The notes beneath the pieces were generated by a model, which saw nothing but the letters and a program-made list of their open reading frames with translations, was not told the DNA's origin and ran no database searches. Position numbers and translations under genes: made by a program. DNA of 64,000 nucleotides, taken from contig BCHU01000003.1 in the NCBI GenBank assembly GCA_001599715.1, positions 868,001 through 932,000 on the forward strand, given 5' to 3'. Position 1 is the stretch's first letter, and each line of letters begins with the position of its first letter. Origin of the DNA: Phaeotremella fagi (lineage: Eukaryota > Basidiomycota > Tremellomycetes > Tremellales > Phaeotremellaceae). Positions 35,368-43,522 of the stretch are shown piece by piece.

Positions 35368-37566
35368 TCATTCCGCTAAAACCACTTTCCCCTTATTGTC
35401 ACCGTCATTAGGATCAACAGCATCCAGCTGCGATCTATCAACCTGACGTCCGTCCATTCCTTCACCTACACCATCATCACCATGATCCAAGTGACAAACC
35501 AAATCTCCCGAAGGTCCAGGTCCAGGGACCAACCCCACCCCGTCCCCACCTTCATTCTCATCAGAAACCACCACATCATTAACCAAATTCGAAGTGACAG
35601 GCGATGAAGAAATTTCTTTTTCGGCAGTGTTATTCCAACCACCCACACCCACACCGTTATTATTAGAATTAGAACTACCGATGAATTTACCACCTCTCCA
35701 ACTCCATCTACTTTCCCCACTTTCCCAACTACCCCGTCTACCACGCACAGCTCTCACTGAAGCGTCATCATCCGGAGGCATCCCACTGAATCCACCGAAT
35801 AGACTTCCACCTCCATATCCCCAAGTCGTCCTGATACTGTTCCCACCAGTCAATGAATAATGTGACGGTGCATAAATCGATGAAGGTTTCTCTGTGGGTA
35901 CGTTAATTGGGTTCGATGTGTTGGTGTTGGAGTTCAAATGAAGTGGTAAGGTTGTGCTTGGTGCCCATGCTATTGAGGGAGTAGAAGATGGTCGATGTGT
36001 TAATGATGCTGTCTGACTATTTTCTCTTAACCGATTTATCGAAGGTTGATTAACTGGACCAGAAGTTATACCCGAATAGATGGAGGGGGTTTGTGTGTTG
36101 TTGTTGAAAGCGAAAGTTGATGATGCTAACGTCAACATACTTGCGTTTGCATCTGGTGGAGCTGATGGTTGTGGATTATCTCTCGGATGTGGATGAGAAT
36201 GTTTAGGCGCTTGAACAAGGGATTGATATTGAGAAGAAGATTGGGTATGATTATGTGAGATTCTTCCTATTGGGATATCCTGATTTTCAGATGATGAGTC
36301 CATCACGTTTACTGATGACATTTGAGGTGTCGACAAAGGTGTGTCATCATCGTTCATCAATACCGGAGACGCTGTCATTTGTTGGATGACAACAGCTCGA
36401 GCTGCACTGATCCCACTAGTCCCAAGTGGTGAAGGTAGATGTTGACCAAGGGTAGCCGTCTGAGGTTGAACCTGAGGTTGTTGGGGTTGTTGAGGAGCTT
36501 GAGCGATATGAGCGACTCTGGGTCCAGAATCAATACTCAAAATAGTAGTAGGTTTAGTCGAAACCAGAGAAACAGGTAACGAAGTTCTTCGATCCGTGAG
36601 ATCATCCGTATCAGATGAATTCAGAGATGGGTCATTCGAAGAACTGATAGAATGTCTGGTAGTAGTCTGGAAATTCGATGGAACGACCGAAGAAGGTCTA
36701 GTGAGATTGGAAGGAGTGAGTAAAGAAGCTGATCTTGAGACGTTTAAAATGGATTGATCAGGTGAACCGTGGTGTGAAGGTGGGATTGGTCTGACACTAG
36801 CGTCCTCATCTGCATAACGACCACCGATAAATCTATATGAAGACGTATCATCGAAAGTTGATCGACGAGGTCGAGAGATATATGAACTGGTAGCGATAGA
36901 ATTTTCAGACCTTATACTACGTAATGAAGAAGTTCTTGATCCTTCATGACGAAACGTCATGGACGGAGCTTGAGATTCAGAATCGATCGTCGAAGTTCCG
37001 TTATTCCTCGAATGATGGACCGTTATAGGTATAAATGGATAAGGATTGTTTGCCTCCCTTCGTCTTTCCCTTTCAACAGAATTCGGGGCGTTGTTAACAG
37101 CGTTATGATGGGAATAAGATCGAAGTGAATGTGATTCCGTTCGACTGATAATCGAGTTCTCTCGCGTATAAGTTGGCTGAGAGAATATCTGTTTAGGTGA
37201 CAATTTGTTCGTGTTCGATGCAGCGGGTTTATTGATGGAAGAAGATTGTAAAGGTGGTGTTGTTGGTATCGTCTCACGGCCGTTCCCGTTCCCATTCCCA
37301 TTCCGTCGATTCTCATGATGAGGATGATGATGTCTAATCCCTTCACTCAAAGTAGCTCTTCTATCACGTCCCAATTTCCTTGTTATCCATTCAAACAACG
37401 GTTTACTCCCTTTATCTTTCCCATGATCCTTTTTACTATTACTGATCGCCGTAGCGTACGCTTCAGCTGAAGTTACTTCGTTTCGTTTCGGGAGAGGTGT
37501 GAGAGTTGCGCGTGGAACTGATGGACCAGCTGCTGTACCATTTGCTTGAGATGCTATTGCTGTCAT
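35368..37566 (-). CDS. Large serine-rich protein of unknown function, single open frame
   Basis: A 732-residue uninterrupted frame, unusual in this intron-rich setting. Near the N-terminus (residues about 50-75) a short basic segment, KPLFEWITRKLGRDRRATLSEG, looks ordered and could be a binding motif. The rest is low-complexity Ser/Thr/Pro/Asn with QQPQQPQ near residue 360 and a glycine-rich stretch near residue 590. No catalytic motif, signal peptide or membrane segment was seen. The product may be a disordered regulatory or scaffold protein; function not recognised. It converges on DPM1 with a 125-bp gap. Confidence 0.75.
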   Translation of the reverse strand: MTAIASQANGTAAGPSVPRATLTPLPKRNEVTSAEAYATAISNSKKDHGKDKGSKPLFEWITRKLGRDRRATLSEGIRHHHPHHENRRNGNGNGNGRETIPTTPPLQSSSINKPAASNTNKLSPKQIFSQPTYTRENSIISRTESHSLRSYSHHNAVNNAPNSVERERRREANNPYPFIPITVHHSRNNGTSTIDSESQAPSMTFRHEGSRTSSLRSIRSENSIATSSYISRPRRSTFDDTSSYRFIGGRYADEDASVRPIPPSHHGSPDQSILNVSRSASLLTPSNLTRPSSVVPSNFQTTTRHSISSSNDPSLNSSDTDDLTDRRTSLPVSLVSTKPTTILSIDSGPRVAHIAQAPQQPQQPQVQPQTATLGQHLPSPLGTSGISAARAVVIQQMTASPVLMNDDDTPLSTPQMSSVNVMDSSSENQDIPIGRISHNHTQSSSQYQSLVQAPKHSHPHPRDNPQPSAPPDANASMLTLASSTFAFNNNTQTPSIYSGITSGPVNQPSINRLRENSQTASLTHRPSSTPSIAWAPSTTLPLHLNSNTNTSNPINVPTEKPSSIYAPSHYSLTGGNSIRTTWGYGGGSLFGGFSGMPPDDDASVRAVRGRRGSWESGESRWSWRGGKFIGSSNSNNNGVGVGGWNNTAEKEISSSPVTSNLVNDVVVSDENEGGDGVGLVPGPGPSGDLVCHLDHGDDGVGEGMDGRQVDRSQLDAVDPNDGDNKGKVVLAE

Positions 37567-37739
37567 GTTTGCTGAAATATGAATATGAATTGGACGTAAT
37601 TATCGTTGTTGTTGCTTTTCAGATCTACTTATGGGCAGCACTATTTATTAAAGTTGGTGGCACTTGACAGAGTGGCAAAACAATCTGCATCGGACTCTAC
37701 TGTACAACCTCGAAATATATCCAACTTTAAGCCCAAAGT

Positions 37740-38393
37740 TCAAAGTCCGCAAATGCAACTATCAGGCCCCCATCTCTTATCATCTTCAGGAACCTTTTGA
37801 CTAAGCCACGCCCGCAAACTTAGATACCGATCCCTATAACTGGAAACCTCCGTATAGGAATTCACCTGTTCGAGAACGATATTCTTAATTTTCTCGAACC
37901 AAGTCGCCCTCCCTTCATCTTCGCCATTCATGATAGACTCAAGTAAAGGGATGACAAGTTCTTTACTGATACTAAGACAAATCTTATTGACTTTCGATTC
38001 CGCCTTGACGATGTATTCTGATTTTTTGGTAGATCCTTGTTCTTTTTTGGAATATGCGATTTCTGATTTTCGGAGATATTGAAGAATCCCAGCTAAATCC
38101 TTAACATAGCTTTGAGGTTGACTGTGTACCATCTGATTGGTACTGTAACGTTCTTTCAACTCTTCTTCGAATGTCTCTTTGGAGGTTTTGGTGGTGAGAG
38201 TTACAATTCGTTTGAAGATATCGGCAAATTCTTGCGATCCACGGAACTCGAGGGAGGTTTTGGTGAATTTACCAATTCGTTTGAAGAGATCGGTATATTC
38301 TTTTGATTCACAGAACTCGAGGAAAGTCTGTTGAGGAACCTGTTCTGATGAGGTAGCTTTGGAAATATCCTCACTAGTTGTATCTGACATCAT
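37740..38393 (-). CDS. Intronless gene D, unknown function, internal duplication
   Basis: Unrecognised protein of about 217 residues from MMSDTTSED (start 38393 or 38390); an upstream ATG at 38453 is in frame but adds a poorly supported leader. Two tandem ~24-residue units near residues 25-75, FLEFCESKEYTDLFKRIGKF and SLEFRGSQEFADIFKRIVTL, show an internal duplication. The rest is charged and probably helical, with a Cys-containing end, SCICGL. No intron, signal peptide or membrane segment. It sits next to family C on the opposite strand but does not align with it. Confidence 0.7.
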   Translation of the reverse strand: MMSDTTSEDISKATSSEQVPQQTFLEFCESKEYTDLFKRIGKFTKTSLEFRGSQEFADIFKRIVTLTTKTSKETFEEELKERYSTNQMVHSQPQSYVKDLAGILQYLRKSEIAYSKKEQGSTKKSEYIVKAESKVNKICLSISKELVIPLLESIMNGEDEGRATWFEKIKNIVLEQVNSYTEVSSYRDRYLSLRAWLSQKVPEDDKRWGPDSCICGL

Positions 38394-39270
38394 AAAAGGT
38401 TTGTTACTGTATAATTTCGTGTGATTGTGTTTAAGCTTGAAAAAAAGAAACAACTTGTTATCAATTTGATGAAGAGGATATATGTAGAGTCGTGTTTCTT
38501 CTGAACGATTATGATATTTTATCTCTTACGAAGACTTCTGATCGAAGGCAAACACTTTGATAACGACTTGAAAAAATTGATCACTCCACTGTCGGGAAAC
38601 GGGACTTCTAATCTAAGACTTTCCTATACTTCCTGTCTTCTTCTCCTATACCAGCATTAAATCCAGTGAAAAGTCTTCTAAACATTCCCGACATACTTTG
38701 TGCCCGAGAATTTCCGATTAAGAAGACACCACCTACTTCGATTTTTCGAGTTCATGAAAGGTTAGATTATATCAGAAAACTAATTTCGGGTTGAGACGGA
38801 TCAACAGATGCTGTTATCATTTCACCGAAAGTCGGCGAAGGTTCAAACACATTTACTGCTGAATTTCTTATCAACTGAAATGACACACGTTTATCAATAA
38901 TCAAGTCATTTGCTTTGAGTCATAGTCAAGGAGCTACAAAGGAAAGTTTAACAAACCCTTTCATCGGGAATCGGTTTATTACTGTAAGTCATCAGTTTGG
39001 GGGCATTTTATTTTATCTTATCTTCAATCACATAATCGGGCGAAATCTCTCCAAACAGGGGTAAGACTTTATGTGAACAAAGGAAAAGCAAGAAAGCTTT
39101 CATCGGAGAGGGATAAATGGTCGAGAGAGGATGAAAGGAAAGGAATAAATGATGATACTGTACACTTCCCCTCCATTTCTTTTCTTTCTGTTTTTTGGTT
39201 CAATCTACATATTCGCCACCCATCAATCAATCCAGCGTCTGCGTTTGATAGAGTTTTCACAATTTCGACA
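38394..39270. other. Divergent region between gene D and family C member 1
   Basis: About 880 bp. The right half (38935-39270) is a copy of the family C promoter cassette: CATCGGGAATCGGTTT, paired GATA-type sites at 39013-39024, ATAATCGG, CAGGGG, GAGGGATAAATGG near 39106, and a pyrimidine-rich leader. The left half should hold the gene D promoter. No other gene was seen. Confidence 0.6.
39013..39024. promoter_or_regulatory. Paired GATA-type sites, family C promoter copy 1
   Basis: TTATCTTATCTT (reverse strand AAGATAAGATAA), two adjacent GATAA cores, about 250 bp before the member 1 start. Same sequence at 40180-40191 and 41165-41176; one core is changed at 41348-41357. Confidence 0.55.
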
Positions 39271-39786
39271 ATGGGAACCTCATCCGGACACTTCTCAGCA
39301 ATCAAAGAATTTCTCACAGACATTGACCATCTTATTGATGAGAGGACTCTCGTCAAATACGGAATGAAAAAAATTGATTCCGAACTCAAGTCCTGGTGTA
39401 AAAGTCACTATCCAGACCATTGTTCCAAAGCATACCAAGCAGTCGTCCCATCTGAGGCAGAGCCCTCTCGTAAAAATTCTTCAACTTTTGAACTGAAAAC
39501 AAAACACCTTCTTGAGAAAAAAATAGAAAAAGCTTTCAAAGACCAGCCACATGTTTTCAAGGCGCTTTCCCGCAAAGAAGGAGGTATCAGCAATTGGAGT
39601 TTACAGATTAAATCCGAAACTGTCCAGGCCACTGACCATGGCAATAGTTATGGTGATCCATACCAGATGATCATGGTATCCAGTCATATTGAAGATTCGA
39701 ATTTTGATTGGGAAGAACCACTTTATTATCTCGATGATCAGCATGCTGCGGAAGGAAAGTTCAAGGCCCAATCTTACGCATTCTAA
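39271..39786 (+). CDS. Family C member 1, intronless protein of unknown function
   Basis: First of four tandem plus-strand paralogues, 171 residues. Start at 39271 (MGTSSGHF) is preferred over the in-frame ATG at 39073 because the intervening sequence is homologous to non-coding leaders of the other members. Family blocks are an MG(T/I).S N-terminus, (T/A)L(V/I).YG..(K/Q)I...L..WC.S.YP, KAY, a middle L...I..A helix, GG(I/D).(N/K)W.L.I.SE, (M/I).VSSHI, and W(E/K)E..YYL with an alternating C-terminus KF.A. Gly2 suggests possible N-myristoylation. No signal peptide, membrane segment or intron. Confidence 0.78.
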   Translation: MGTSSGHFSAIKEFLTDIDHLIDERTLVKYGMKKIDSELKSWCKSHYPDHCSKAYQAVVPSEAEPSRKNSSTFELKTKHLLEKKIEKAFKDQPHVFKALSRKEGGISNWSLQIKSETVQATDHGNSYGDPYQMIMVSSHIEDSNFDWEEPLYYLDDQHAAEGKFKAQSYAF

Positions 39787-40369
39787 CAGAGTGGCATTTG
39801 AGATGAAGTAAGGTGGAGACTTTGAGATATTGTACATGGCTTCTATACGTTGAATTGGAGGGAATTGATGTGCCATAGGTTGACGTTTGAAGGGACGACG
39901 AAGGAGAGTGGACACCGTGGTAATGATAGTTTAATGATGCAAGTTTTGTCAATTGAATTGTTCTACACCCCTTTGTGGCTGCTGTAGTTTCCAAGATACA
40001 GCAGTACAGCGCATTCACATGAATTCGAGGCAACCAACTTATGGTGAACCTGTTACATAGGGACATGTGGATAACACGTTTGACGAATCCTTTCGTCCGG
40101 AATTGGTTTAATGAGATGTGAGTTCGGACACAATTTCTAATTTTATGGTGAGTCGTGAGCTCGGACACTAATCTGTTGATTATCTTATCTTCAATGACAT
40201 AATCGGTTAAAGTGTCTTCTTACAGGGGTACGACTTATTCTAAAAGAAAACAAAGAAGGCTTTCATGACAACGCTTTCCTCTCAATTTCTTTCTTTCTGT
40301 TCTACTCAATATATTTGCCACTCATCAACTCAACCACCAATTACTATAGAGGTTTTACAATTCTCAACA
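39787..40369. other. Family C member 1-2 spacer with promoter cassette copy 2
   Basis: 583 bp. Downstream of member 1 lies ~250 bp of 3' flank; from about 40040 the cassette resumes with GACGAATCCTTTCGTCCGGAATTGGTTTAATGA, a doubled GTGAGTTCGGACAC-type block, the GATA pair at 40180-40191, ATAATCGGTTAAAGTGTCTT, TACAGGGGTACGACTT and the pyrimidine-rich leader. Confidence 0.6.
40180..40191. promoter_or_regulatory. Paired GATA-type sites, family C promoter copy 2
   Basis: TTATCTTATCTT followed by CAATGACATAATCGGTTAAA. About 180 bp before the member 2 start codon. Confidence 0.55.
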
Positions 40370-40858
40370 ATGGGAATCTCATCAATCGTAAAAAATTTCT
40401 CAAATGACACCCAAGAAAAATCCAACCAAAGAACCGAGTCAACCCTCATCGAATATGGGATGCAAGAAATTGATACCAAACTCAAGAAATGGTGTGTAAG
40501 CCAATATCCAGACGCTAGTTCAATAGCGTACAACACAATCTATCCAAATAAGTTTTCAGGGTTTGCAACAAAAACAAACGCCCTTCTTAAAAATAAGATC
40601 AAAGAAGCTCTTCAATCCAAATCAGAGGTTTTCAAGACTGTTTTGGGTGAAGGAGGGGATATCAACAAATGGGAATTATCAATCAAATCCGAGGCTCGTG
40701 ATCTTTTCCCACACATTGGTGACTACGAGCCAGAACAGATCATCAGCGTATCCAGTCATATCGACGGTTCAGAAGATTTTGATTGGGAGGAAACAGTTTA
40801 TTATCTCAACCATGAGAAGGGCCCCAAAGGAAAGTTTTACGGCAGTGCAGCATGCTAA
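40370..40858 (+). CDS. Family C member 2, intronless protein of unknown function
   Basis: 162 residues starting MGISSIVKNF. The in-frame upstream ATG at 40265 lies in the shared leader and is rejected. It has STLIEYGMQEIDTKLKKWC, matching TLVKYGMKKIDSELKSWC in member 1, then SIAYNTIYP, a basic helix, GGDINKWELSIKSE, and ISVSSHIDGS with WEETVYYLNHEKGPKGKF. Ends GSAAC. Slightly shorter than the other members in the central loop. Function unknown. Confidence 0.78.
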   Translation: MGISSIVKNFSNDTQEKSNQRTESTLIEYGMQEIDTKLKKWCVSQYPDASSIAYNTIYPNKFSGFATKTNALLKNKIKEALQSKSEVFKTVLGEGGDINKWELSIKSEARDLFPHIGDYEPEQIISVSSHIDGSEDFDWEETVYYLNHEKGPKGKFYGSAAC

Positions 40859-41082
40859 TTCTTGTGATAGCTGAGTGGTAATTGCGGTGGATTAAGGTGG
40901 AGTTTTGGAGGTATATAGTTTCTATAAAGTGAATCGGAGGGATTTGACGTTTGAAGGGATGAGTGAAAATTGGAGATCTTAGTTTTGTGATAATTCGATG
41001 ATGCAAGTTCAGTGAATGAGATTGTTTATAGCCAGACCTACAGAGCATCCACATAATTCGAGGCAACCAACATGTGACAACA

Positions 41083-41262
41083 GGGATAAGTGGTTGACAC
41101 AGTTGGAGAACCCGTTCATTGGAACTCGGTTTGATAAGTCGTGAATTTGGACACGCTTTCATTCTTATCTTATCTTGAATGACATCATCGGTTAAATTGT
41201 CTTCTTACAGGGAAGAGACTAATATATTAAAAAAAGCAAAACAGGAAAGCTTTCATTCGATA
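41083..41262 (+). repeat. Orphan family C promoter cassette (unit 3a)
   Basis: 180-bp unit from GGGATAAGTGG to the next GGGATAAATGG. It contains CCCGTTCATTGGAACTCGGTTT, the GATA pair (41165-41176), GACATCATCGGTTAAATTGTCTTC and TTACAGGGAAGAGACT. It is followed by another cassette rather than a coding region, so it is either a tandem duplication of the promoter or what is left after loss of a gene copy. Confidence 0.65.
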
Positions 41263-41447
41263 GGGATAAATGGTTAACACCTTCGACAAATCCTATCATC
41301 GGAAATCGGTTTAATAACTCGTCAGAGTTCGGACGCTATTTTATTTCTTATCTTATATTTAATGACATAATCGGTTAAAGTGTCTTCTTACAGGGGTATG
41401 ACTTTTTTTTTACAAAAAAAAAGACGAAGAAGGCTCTCCTCTGAGAG
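41263..41447 (+). repeat. Family C promoter cassette unit 3b
   Basis: 185-bp unit directly repeating 41083-41262, with one GATA core changed (TTATCTTATA at 41348-41357) and an A-rich run at 41410-41421 in place of the unit 3a AATATATTAAAA tract. It serves as the proximal promoter of member 3. Confidence 0.65.
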
Positions 41448-41566
41448 GGATAAATGGGCGAAACATTCCCCTCAATTTCTTTCTTTCTGTTCTACTCAAT
41501 ATATTCGCCACTCAGCAATTCAGCAACTACAGCACATACATTCTATAAAGTTCAACAATTTCAACA

Positions 41567-42136
41567 ATGGGAATAGGTTCAACAATCAAAGAAATCGCAC
41601 AATCTATCTTAGACCCTTCCCGTGATTCCCATGATATCCTTGAAGAAAAAAGACAAGAGCAACTACAAGAAAGAACCCTCCTCCAATATGCAACAGAAGA
41701 AATTCGTACAAAACTCGAGGCCTGGTGTGAAAGCAAGTGGCCAGAACATGGGTCCAAAGCGTATTCAACGATCTTTTACACAGATAGTACTCCGAACTCT
41801 CTCCCAAGTTGGAATGTAACCTTTCCCGACGTCATCGAGTCCCTTCTTAAGCGCAATATCCAAGGTGCTGTCGCACATCACGTTGTCGACAGTCTAGTCG
41901 GCAAAGACGGAGATCTCAGTAAATGGGTTTTCAAAATCACATCAAAATCCGATTCTTGTGATCCCAACGATGATGAACAGGAGGATTTCGAACGCATCAC
42001 AGTCTCTAGTCACATCGAAAATTCAAATACTTTAAACTTCGAAAAAGAAATCTACTATCTCAATGTTCAAGGAGCCAAAGACGGAATATTTCGCGCGCAG
42101 TCCTCACCCTTCCAAAAGTGGTACGGTGGTAAATAG
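41567..42136 (+). CDS. Family C member 3, intronless protein of unknown function
   Basis: 189 residues, starting MGIGSTIKEI, which fits the N-myristoylation pattern (Gly2, Ser/Thr at residue 6). Shared blocks: RTLLQYATEEIRTKLEAWCESKWPEHGSKAY, LLKRNIQGA, VGKDGDLSKWVFKI, FERITVSSHIENSNTLNFEKEIYYLNVQGAKDG-type C-terminal region, and FRAQSS. The N-terminal linker is longer (about 15 extra residues with DPSRDSHD) than in members 1 and 2. Closest to member 4; the two also share 3' flanks. Function unknown. Confidence 0.78.
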   Translation: MGIGSTIKEIAQSILDPSRDSHDILEEKRQEQLQERTLLQYATEEIRTKLEAWCESKWPEHGSKAYSTIFYTDSTPNSLPSWNVTFPDVIESLLKRNIQGAVAHHVVDSLVGKDGDLSKWVFKITSKSDSCDPNDDEQEDFERITVSSHIENSNTLNFEKEIYYLNVQGAKDGIFRAQSSPFQKWYGGK

Positions 42137-42515
42137 TTGGTGGGGAAGTGTTTTCAGTATATATGTACAGTAGATCAATGGAGGAGTTTCAATAAGTGAA
42201 GTGTTAGGGTAAGAGGTTGTAGTAACATGTCAATGTTATGGGGATAATACTATTTTATCTGTGATAGTTCTGATGCAAGTTTTCACCCACAACAATTTCA
42301 AAAGTGGCATTTTTCCGATATTTACTTTTGATCGGCAGTAATTTTCAAAGCCTTCTTACAGGGATGAGACTTCTCATTCAAATTTAAGAAGGCTCCCGAT
42401 TTGAAAGAGGTAAGTGGTAATTCCCCTCGATTTCTTTTCCAACTCGAGATATTCGCCACTCATTCAATTTAGCAACTACATACTATACGTTCTAAAAAGT
42501 TTAACAATATCAACA
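42137..42515. other. Spacer between family C members 3 and 4, partial cassette
   Basis: 379 bp. The first 200 bp match the 3' flank of member 4 (AGTATATATGTAC...GTAGATCAA.GGAGGAGTTT...CAATAAGTGAAGTGTTAG...ACTATTTTATCTGTGATAGTT). From about 42338 a shortened cassette has CTTCTTACAGGGATGAGACTT, GAAGGCTCC and the leader CCCCTCGATTTCTTTTCC...GATATTCGCCACTCA, but the GATA pair is missing. Confidence 0.6.
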
Positions 42516-43043
42516 ATGGGAATAGGCTCAACAATTAAACAATCCATCTCAGACTTGGCCAGTAATATTTTCGACCCAAGACACGAGAAAGCCCTCATCG
42601 AATATGGAACAAAACAAATCCTTTCAGAGCTCGAGAACTGGTGTAAAAGCAAGTATTCAGAAGAACTTTGGCTCAAGGCGTACGAAGAAATCACTTCAAC
42701 TGTCATTAGAAAATCAACTTGGGCCAACATTGACAATGTACCATTTGAAGACGTCACCAAGTCCGTTCTTGCAAGAAGAATCAAATCAGAATCCGACATT
42801 CCCCACGCTTTCGATAATCTATTCGGCAAAGAGGGAAAGCTTGAGAATTGGAGTCTAAAAGTCACATCAGAATTGGGTCACTCCGATGACGGAAGTGGAA
42901 AGGAGTATTTCGAACGCATCATAGTCTCTAGTCAGATCAAAAATTCAAATATTCTAAACTTCAAAGAAGAGATCTACTACCTCGATATTACCAGAGCAAA
43001 CGAAGGAATATTTTCCGCCCGGTCCTCCTCGCTCTACAGATAG
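42516..43043 (+). CDS. Family C member 4, intronless protein of unknown function
   Basis: 175 residues, starting MGIGSTIKQS (myristoylation-type N-terminus, same as member 3). Start at 42516 rather than the in-frame ATG at 42414, which is in the leader. Blocks: KALIEYGTKQILSELENWCKSKY, KAYEEI, VLARRIKSE, FGKEGKLENWSLKVTSE, FERIIVSSQIKNSNILNFKEEIYYLD, and FSARSSS. YYLD and EG(I/K)F correspond to YYLDDQHAAEGKF in member 1. Function unknown. Confidence 0.78.
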   Translation: MGIGSTIKQSISDLASNIFDPRHEKALIEYGTKQILSELENWCKSKYSEELWLKAYEEITSTVIRKSTWANIDNVPFEDVTKSVLARRIKSESDIPHAFDNLFGKEGKLENWSLKVTSELGHSDDGSGKEYFERIIVSSQIKNSNILNFKEEIYYLDITRANEGIFSARSSSLYR

Positions 43044-43522
43044 TAGTGCAGTGGTGAATAGTTGGAGGGGAGATGTTTTCAGTATATATGTACGAGTACA
43101 GTAGATCAAAGGAGGAGTTTTCAATAAGTGAAGTGTTAGTGTAAGAGATAGTAATATGTCGACGTTTATGGGGGATAAAACTATTTTATCTGTGATAGTT
43201 TTGCGTACTCTATGCAAATTTTCACAAATAACAATTTCAAAAGTTGCACTCTTTCGATCATCTTCGGTACATTTCTCAACACTTTTTGTGTTAGAGTCTG
43301 TCATGAGTGCATGAGATGATTAGTACCATTGACGTACATTGTAATGAATGTCCTCAACAATGGAAACCATTCCATCATGTACGCGTGCACACGAGTTCAT
43401 CAGATATTTGCATAAAATCAATGATCGACTATCATAATCATGCCATATATTCTTCATCTCTTCTTCATACGTAGATCATCATCATCATCATCACCTTTCT
43501 CTTTCTCTTCATTTCTCAAAAA
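43044..43522. other. Intergenic region between family C member 4 and RNA14
   Basis: About 480 bp. The left 220 bp are homologous to the 3' flank of member 3; GTACGAGTAC occurs at 43090-43099 and interrupts that match. A short ATC repeat lies at 43476-43490. Right part is the RNA14 3' UTR. Confidence 0.5.

Larger units (their letters stand above)
40859..41566. other. Spacer with two tandem promoter cassettes before family C member 3
   Basis: 708 bp. Two cassette units lie head-to-tail: unit 3a begins at GGGATAAGTGG (41083), unit 3b at GGGATAAATGG (41263), and a third GGGATAAATGG follows at 41448, giving periods of 180 and 185 bp. Unit 3a has no gene of its own. A 41-bp-scale leader just before 41567 closely matches the leader of member 2. 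Confidence 0.65.

Noticed and set aside
39073..39270. N-terminal extension of family C member 1
   Set aside because: The sequence matches non-coding leaders and promoters of the other family members, and all four then start MG at the same place.
41083..41447. Transposable element (tandem ~180-bp units)
   Set aside because: No terminal inverted repeats, target-site duplication or transposase; units are found only before family C genes in this window, so promoter duplication explains them better.
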